Shown here in pieces: positions 34,866 through 40,124 of a stretch of DNA of 40,124 nucleotides (positions within the stretch are counted from its first letter, which is position 1; each line of letters begins with the position of its first letter). The translations under genes were made by a program, and so were the position numbers. The DNA is from Nitrospirae bacterium JdFR-81 (GTDB lineage: Bacteria; Nitrospirota; Thermodesulfovibrionia; UBA6902): contig MTOQ01000052.1 in assembly GCA_002011735.1 (NCBI GenBank), forward strand, positions 1-40,124, read 5' to 3'. The notes beneath the pieces are model-generated. The model saw nothing but the letters and a program-made list of their open reading frames with translations. It was not told where the DNA came from and made no database searches.

Positions 34866-37025
34866 TCAGGCCTTGACCCCTTTGAACCTCTTGACCTCGA
34901 TGACACCCTTTATATGAGAGAGCTTCTTGATGAGGTCATCAAGCTGCTGCTTGTCCTTCACCTCAAGGATGAAATTGAACCTTGCCCTTCTGTCGCTGGT
35001 CACGGATGCATCTATATGGGTGATATTGATATTATTCGTTGAGATCACCGCGCTCATCTCTGCAAGGAGGCCTGTCTTGTCTATAGTATAGGCAAGTATC
35101 TTTGCGGTATAGGTGGTCTTGCCATCACTCGCCCACTCCACCTCAACAAGACGATCCTTGTCCACTGCGTTTGCCTCGAGCATGGGACAGTCAACCGCAT
35201 GTATTGAGACCCCCTTGCCCCTCGTCACAAACCCGATGACCTTCTCTCCAGGGAGGGGATAACAGCACTTTGTCCTGTGGAACATTATATTATCCACACC
35301 CTTGAGGGTGATGCCCTTCTCCTCAACAGGCCTCTTTGGCTGTTCCCTGACGACCTTCTTCTTTGTCCTCTCGGGCTCCGGCAGGAGCCTGTTCACAATC
35401 TGGTGGGCTGAGACCCTGCCATAGCCTATGGCAACAAACAGGTCCTCATGGGTCTTTACCCGGAACGCCCTGGCGACTTCGAGTATCTCCTTCGACCTTG
35501 CAAGGCTCAGATCCAGCCCGTGCCTCCTCAGGGACTTCTCGAGCAGCTCCTCACCAAGCCTCAGGCTCTTCTGCCTCTCCTCGTTCTTTATCCACTGTTT
35601 GATCCTCGCCCTTGCCTTCTGACTCTTTACAAACTTCAACCAGTCCTTGCTCGGCCTGTGTCCTGGCGTGGTTATTATCTCGACCGTATCGCCATTCTGG
35701 AGCTTATACCTCAGGGGGACTATCCTCCCGTTCACCTTTGCGCCTGTGCATTGATGACCGATCTCCGTATGGATATAATAGGCAAAGTCAACCGGTGTTG
35801 AGCCCTGTGGTAGTTCGATCACATCGCCCTTTGGTGTAAAGACATAGACCACATCAGGGAAGATGTTCCCCTTTACAGCCTCAAGGAACTCCTTTGCGTC
35901 CGGCAGATCCTTCTGGAGCCTGACGAGCTCTCTGAGCCACCTGAAATACTCGTCATCGTCCTTGTCGATAACCCCTTTCTCCTTGTATTTCCAGTGTGCA
36001 GCAATACCCTCCTCGGCTATCCTGTCCATCTCCTCTGTCCTTATCTGAAACTCTATCTTCTCACCCCTTGGCCCAACGACCGTCGTGTGGAGGGACTGAT
36101 ACATATTCGACTTCGGTGCGCCTATGAAGTCCTTGAACCTACCTGGCACAGGTGTCCAGAGTGAGTGTAAGAGGCCGAGGATGGCATAGCAGTTCGCCTT
36201 TGTATCTGTGATGATCCTTATGGCAAGGACATCATAGACCTGCTCAAACGGGATGCCCTGCTTCTTCATCTTCTGGTATATACTGTAGTAGTGCTTTATC
36301 CTGCCAAACACCCTCCCAGGGATGGAGGACTCCCTCAGGTATGCCTCCACTATCTTCATTATCTCCTGGAGGTAGCTCTCCTGCTCCTCCCTCCTCTTTG
36401 CAACCTTGCGTGTGAGCTCATCATATATCTCGGGCTCAAGGAACTTGAAGCTCAGATCCTCAAACTCCGTCTTCAACCACCCTATACCGAGGCGATTTGC
36501 AAGGGGTGCGTATATCTCGAGCGTCTCCTTTGCGATCTTCACCCTCTTCTTCTCCTCAAGAAACTCCAGCGTCCGCATGTTGTGGAGCCTGTCTGCAAAC
36601 TTGATAAGGATGACCCTTATGTCCTCGGCCATGGCAAGGAACATCCTGCGGAAGTTCTCTGCCTTTGCCTCCTCGGATGTCTTGAACTCCACCCTGCTCA
36701 ACTTCGTAAGGCTTGAGACCAGGAAGGCTATATCATCACCAAAGAGTGCCTTTATGTCCTCAATCCGTGTGTCCGTGTCCTCTATGGTGTCATGCAGAAG
36801 GCCTGCTGCAACAGTGGTGCTGTCCATATGCATGTCTGTGAGGATCGCTGCAACTGCAAGGGGATGTTCGATATAGGGCTCTCCACCCTCCCTCCTCTGC
36901 TTGTTGTGGGCCTCGCAGGAGAAGGCATAGGCCCTCTTCAGGAGGCTTACATCGGCGTCAGGACTGTAGGAGAAGACCCTGTCGATGAGGGCATCGATGG
37001 TGTTTATCTCCTTTAATACCACCAT
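34866..37025 (-). CDS. rel: Bifunctional (p)ppGpp synthetase/hydrolase
   Basis: Long RelA/SpoT homologue, 719 aa, master of the stringent response. HD hydrolase with LLHDTIEDTD (76-85, metal ligands His78-Asp79 and catalytic Glu82-Asp83 kept); synthetase with GRIKHYYSIYQKMKKQ, DVLAIRIIT, KDFIGAPKSNMYQSLHT and EIQIRT-type EFQIRTEEMD; TGS domain (VYVFTPKGDVIELPQGSTPVDFAYYIHT region); zinc-finger-like region with CCYPLPGE; C-terminal ACT (EMSAVISTNNINITHID). Both activities look intact. It has no ribosome site before its ATG. Confidence 0.97.
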   Translation of the reverse strand: MVVLKEINTIDALIDRVFSYSPDADVSLLKRAYAFSCEAHNKQRREGGEPYIEHPLAVAAILTDMHMDSTTVAAGLLHDTIEDTDTRIEDIKALFGDDIAFLVSSLTKLSRVEFKTSEEAKAENFRRMFLAMAEDIRVILIKFADRLHNMRTLEFLEEKKRVKIAKETLEIYAPLANRLGIGWLKTEFEDLSFKFLEPEIYDELTRKVAKRREEQESYLQEIMKIVEAYLRESSIPGRVFGRIKHYYSIYQKMKKQGIPFEQVYDVLAIRIITDTKANCYAILGLLHSLWTPVPGRFKDFIGAPKSNMYQSLHTTVVGPRGEKIEFQIRTEEMDRIAEEGIAAHWKYKEKGVIDKDDDEYFRWLRELVRLQKDLPDAKEFLEAVKGNIFPDVVYVFTPKGDVIELPQGSTPVDFAYYIHTEIGHQCTGAKVNGRIVPLRYKLQNGDTVEIITTPGHRPSKDWLKFVKSQKARARIKQWIKNEERQKSLRLGEELLEKSLRRHGLDLSLARSKEILEVARAFRVKTHEDLFVAIGYGRVSAHQIVNRLLPEPERTKKKVVREQPKRPVEEKGITLKGVDNIMFHRTKCCYPLPGEKVIGFVTRGKGVSIHAVDCPMLEANAVDKDRLVEVEWASDGKTTYTAKILAYTIDKTGLLAEMSAVISTNNINITHIDASVTSDRRARFNFILEVKDKQQLDDLIKKLSHIKGVIEVKRFKGVKA

Positions 37026-37030
37026 GCTTT

Positions 37031-37059
37031 ATTATACAACTTTTCCTCCATCCTCCCAA
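37031..37059 (-). promoter_or_regulatory. Candidate promoter giving a leaderless rel transcript
   Basis: Minus-strand TTGGGA (37059 to 37054, 4 of 6), 17-base spacer, TATAAT (37036 to 37031, perfect). The -10 ends only five bases before the rel ATG at 37025, so the transcript would begin at or within about two bases of the start codon. No Shine-Dalgarno sequence is present to contradict a leaderless message. Confidence 0.55.
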
Positions 37060-37146
37060 AGACAGAGCAGTCCATTGACCATTACCCATGCCATTATACA
37101 TGGAGATTATAAGGGAGGAGATGATCCCTGCAGAAAGGTGGGCGCT

Positions 37147-37434
37147 CTACTCAACCTTCTCTATAAAGGCCTTTGCAGCCTTGAGGGCCTGTTTGAGCAC
37201 ATCTGCGTCATAGAGGAGGCCTCTATAATACCCTGCTATATGCAGCATATCATAGAGCATCTCAAACTCCCTCATTAACTTACCATTACGGACTGACGGG
37301 TGTCTTCTAAGGGCCGCCCTGTAGGCGTCCGCTGATTTGGGAAGCTCCTTTTTCGAGAGGCCCTTTTTGGTTATAAGATACTCATTTATCGCCTCCAAGA
37401 CGGCGAGATAGGCCGTCCCAACTGCCTCTCTCAT
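37147..37434 (-). CDS. DUF5618 family protein, N-terminally short
   Basis: A 95-aa helical protein. MREAVGTAYLAVLEAINEY, GLSKKELPKSADAYRAAL and MLYDMLHIAGYYRGLLYD match the DUF5618 family, which resembles HEPN-type small helical proteins. Family members known to me are roughly 115-120 aa with about 20-25 residues before the REACGTAYLAVL motif; here translation begins at that motif, and the in-frame codons upstream hit a stop after 11 codons that do not look like the missing part. GAGGG six bases before the ATG could still support translation. A truncated remnant or a short variant. Confidence 0.75.
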   Translation of the reverse strand: MREAVGTAYLAVLEAINEYLITKKGLSKKELPKSADAYRAALRRHPSVRNGKLMREFEMLYDMLHIAGYYRGLLYDADVLKQALKAAKAFIEKVE

Positions 37435-37500
37435 AAACCACCCTCTTAAATAGGGCCTATCACAATATCACCAAGGATAGAGAGAGGCATTTCAGGGCCC

Positions 37501-38793
<1,293 letters not shown>

Positions 38794-38809
38794 CTAACAA
38801 GGCAGGCCT

Positions 38810-39958
38810 TTACTTTGCCGCCTTCTTGAAGAGATCAACCAGATCGGTCTTCTCCCATGTGAACTCGGGTTCGCTCCTTCCGAAATGGCCATATGCAGCG
38901 GTCTTCTTATAGATCGGCCTCCTCAGGTTGAGCTTTTTGATGATGCCCTTTGGTGTGAGGTCTATATTCTTCCTCACGATCTCCTCTATCTCCCTGTCAG
39001 GTATCTTTCCTGTGCCGAATGTGTCGATGAGGATAGAGACAGGCTCGGGCACACCTATCGCATAGGCGAGCTGGAACTCCACCTTGTCTGCAAGCCCGGC
39101 GGCGACTATGTTCTTTGCCACATACCGCGCCATGTATGATGCAGACCTGTCGACCTTTGAGGGGTCCTTGCCAGAGAAGCATCCACCACCGTGACTGCCA
39201 ACACCCCCGTAACTGTCAACTATTATCTTCCTGCCTGTCAGTCCTGTGTCTCCCATCGGGCCACCGACAACAAACCTGCCCGTGGGGTTTATATGGTATG
39301 TGACATGCTCCTCATCAAGCAGCTCCCTGGGGACGATGGGTTTTATAACCTTCTCAACGATATCCTCCCTCATCTCCTTGAGGGTGATATCAGGGCTGTG
39401 CTGGGCAGAGACGACTATTGTATGGACCCTGTATGGCTGGCCATCCCTGTACTCTATGGTAACCTGTGTCTTACCATCGGGTCTCAGATAGCCAAGGATG
39501 TCCTTCTTCCTCACCTCGGTGAGCCTCATGGCAAGTTTATGGGCGAGCATTATTGGCATGGGCATGAGCTCGGGTGTCTCATTGCAGGCATAACCGAACA
39601 TGAGTCCCTGATCGCCTGCCCCTCCTGGGTCAACGCCCAGGGCTATATCCGGTGATTGTTCATGGATCGAGGTAATAACCGCACAGGTCTCATAATCAAA
39701 CCCGTACTTCGCCCTTGTATAACCTATATCCCTTATGGTATCCCTCACTATCGAGGGGATGTCCACATAACAGGATGTGGTTATCTCACCCGCAACAAAC
39801 ACAAGTCCTGTTGTGAGGGTGGTCTCACAGGCAACCCTTGCATCCCTATCCTCCGATATGATGGCATCAAGGATGGCATCGGATATCTGATCCGCGATCT
39901 TATCAGGATGACCCTCTGTTACAGATTCAGACGTGAATATATAGTTTCTCCTCCTCAT
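38810..39958 (-). CDS. metK: S-adenosylmethionine synthetase
   Basis: Makes SAM from methionine and ATP. 382 aa. [20 protein letters not shown] at the start ([14 protein letters not shown]), [17 protein letters not shown], and the phosphate loop [17 protein letters not shown] are intact. Followed by ahcY after 52 bases, giving a SAM-cycle pair. It is the outermost gene on the right and is read away from the end repeat. Confidence 0.98.
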   Translation of the reverse strand: MRRRNYIFTSESVTEGHPDKIADQISDAILDAIISEDRDARVACETTLTTGLVFVAGEITTSCYVDIPSIVRDTIRDIGYTRAKYGFDYETCAVITSIHEQSPDIALGVDPGGAGDQGLMFGYACNETPELMPMPIMLAHKLAMRLTEVRKKDILGYLRPDGKTQVTIEYRDGQPYRVHTIVVSAQHSPDITLKEMREDIVEKVIKPIVPRELLDEEHVTYHINPTGRFVVGGPMGDTGLTGRKIIVDSYGGVGSHGGGCFSGKDPSKVDRSASYMARYVAKNIVAAGLADKVEFQLAYAIGVPEPVSILIDTFGTGKIPDREIEEIVRKNIDLTPKGIIKKLNLRRPIYKKTAAYGHFGRSEPEFTWEKTDLVDLFKKAAK

Positions 39959-39986
39959 ATCTTACCCCCGTAAAAAAGTATTTTTT

Positions 39987-40016
39987 ATTAAAAACTTTTT
40001 TTGACCCTCTTGTCAA
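39987..40016 (-). promoter_or_regulatory. Promoter for metK using a -35 inside the end repeat
   Basis: Minus-strand TTGACA (40016 to 40011, perfect) and TTTAAT (39992 to 39987, 5 of 6), spacer 18 bases. The -35 hexamer is at the shared TTGACA of the end repeat; the -10 lies outside it, so this could be a hybrid promoter formed by the element and local sequence. No SAM riboswitch signature is seen in the short leader. Confidence 0.6.
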
Positions 40017-40124
40017 GGTGAGAACTCTTTCCGGTTAGGACATAGTATCCACCCTGCGAATAATAAACCATGGAAGAGGAGGAATATCAGACCCTTCGTC
40101 CCCAGGGATAAAGAAGAAGCCTCT
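40011..40124. repeat. Right copy of contig-end inverted repeat
   Basis: 40025-40123 is the reverse complement of 1-99 with three mismatches. One strand is open without stops from the inner edge to the window end (it contains NNKPWKRRNIRPFVPRDKE), and another frame has a 13-codon reading MEEEEYQTLRPQG; neither is recognised. The element continues beyond the window. Confidence 0.9.

Noticed and set aside
39959-40124. SAM riboswitch upstream of metK
   Set aside because: The short leader lacks the conserved S-box or SAM-II/III signatures; the upstream sequence is the end repeat.

Overview
The window is a dense bacterial chromosome segment of about 40 kb, read as one contig. It has about 37 supported genes, mostly single-copy housekeeping genes and mostly on the minus strand, with many 4-base ATGA stop/start overlaps. 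The cell is a diderm: it has an Mla/MCE lipid-transport set, two TolC-family channels and a lipoprotein foldase. Arginine is written mainly as AGG, adenosylhomocysteinase is the short thermophile/archaeal-like form, and myo-inositol-1-phosphate synthase and an MglA-type GTPase are present. These fit a Nitrospirota-like (Thermodesulfovibrio-type) or similar deep-branching anaerobe or thermophile. That placement is inference; no rRNA gene is present to test it.

Layout. The two ends (1-113 and 40011-40124) carry inverted copies of one repeat, lying upstream of rho on the left and metK on the right. From 1526 to 3360 is the only clearly foreign-looking part: AT-rich, with a 392-bp gene-free stretch, then two small plus-strand gene pairs (70-aa protein + MNT-fold nucleotidyltransferase; DUF4160 + DUF2442). 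Each pair is followed by an identical 50-bp repeat with TAACA/TGTTA ends, and the part closes with a perfect bidirectional terminator. From 3362 to 8195 on the minus strand are an acetolactate-synthase-like ThDP enzyme with a YrfG-like phosphatase, and a membrane metallophosphoesterase with a TolC-family protein. From 8247 to 13949 is a conserved translation/cell-wall/histidine cluster (rpmE, prfA, prmC, murA, hisD, hisG). From 14089 to 22683 are a lipoprotein parvulin, proS, a methyltransferase, inositol-phosphate synthase, a plus-strand dcd-pyrF-trpE operon and the MglA-like GTPase with a long tail. From 22735 to 27855 are rnhB, rplS, trmD, khpA, rpsP, ffh, trxB and trxA; rimM is missing from its usual place and a GC-rich, apparently structured spacer ending in a terminator sits there. 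From 27976 to 30348 are a DUF488 gene and a B12-binding radical SAM gene with an operator-like palindrome at its promoter. From 30345 to 37025 on the minus strand are rel, mlaE, mlaF, mlaD, a TolC-family gene, mlaC and ogt. From 37147 to 39958 are a shortened DUF5618 gene, ahcY and metK.

How the genes connect. metK and ahcY make and recycle the SAM cycle used by TrmD, PrmC, the class I methyltransferase and the radical SAM enzyme. PrmC methylates the RF1 encoded immediately upstream of it. MlaE/F/D/C with the embedded TolC-family gene look like one envelope lipid-transport machine without MlaA or MlaB nearby. The features most worth following up are the repeat-bounded small-gene cassettes, the MCE-TolC operon, the contig-end inverted repeats and the spacer that replaces rimM.
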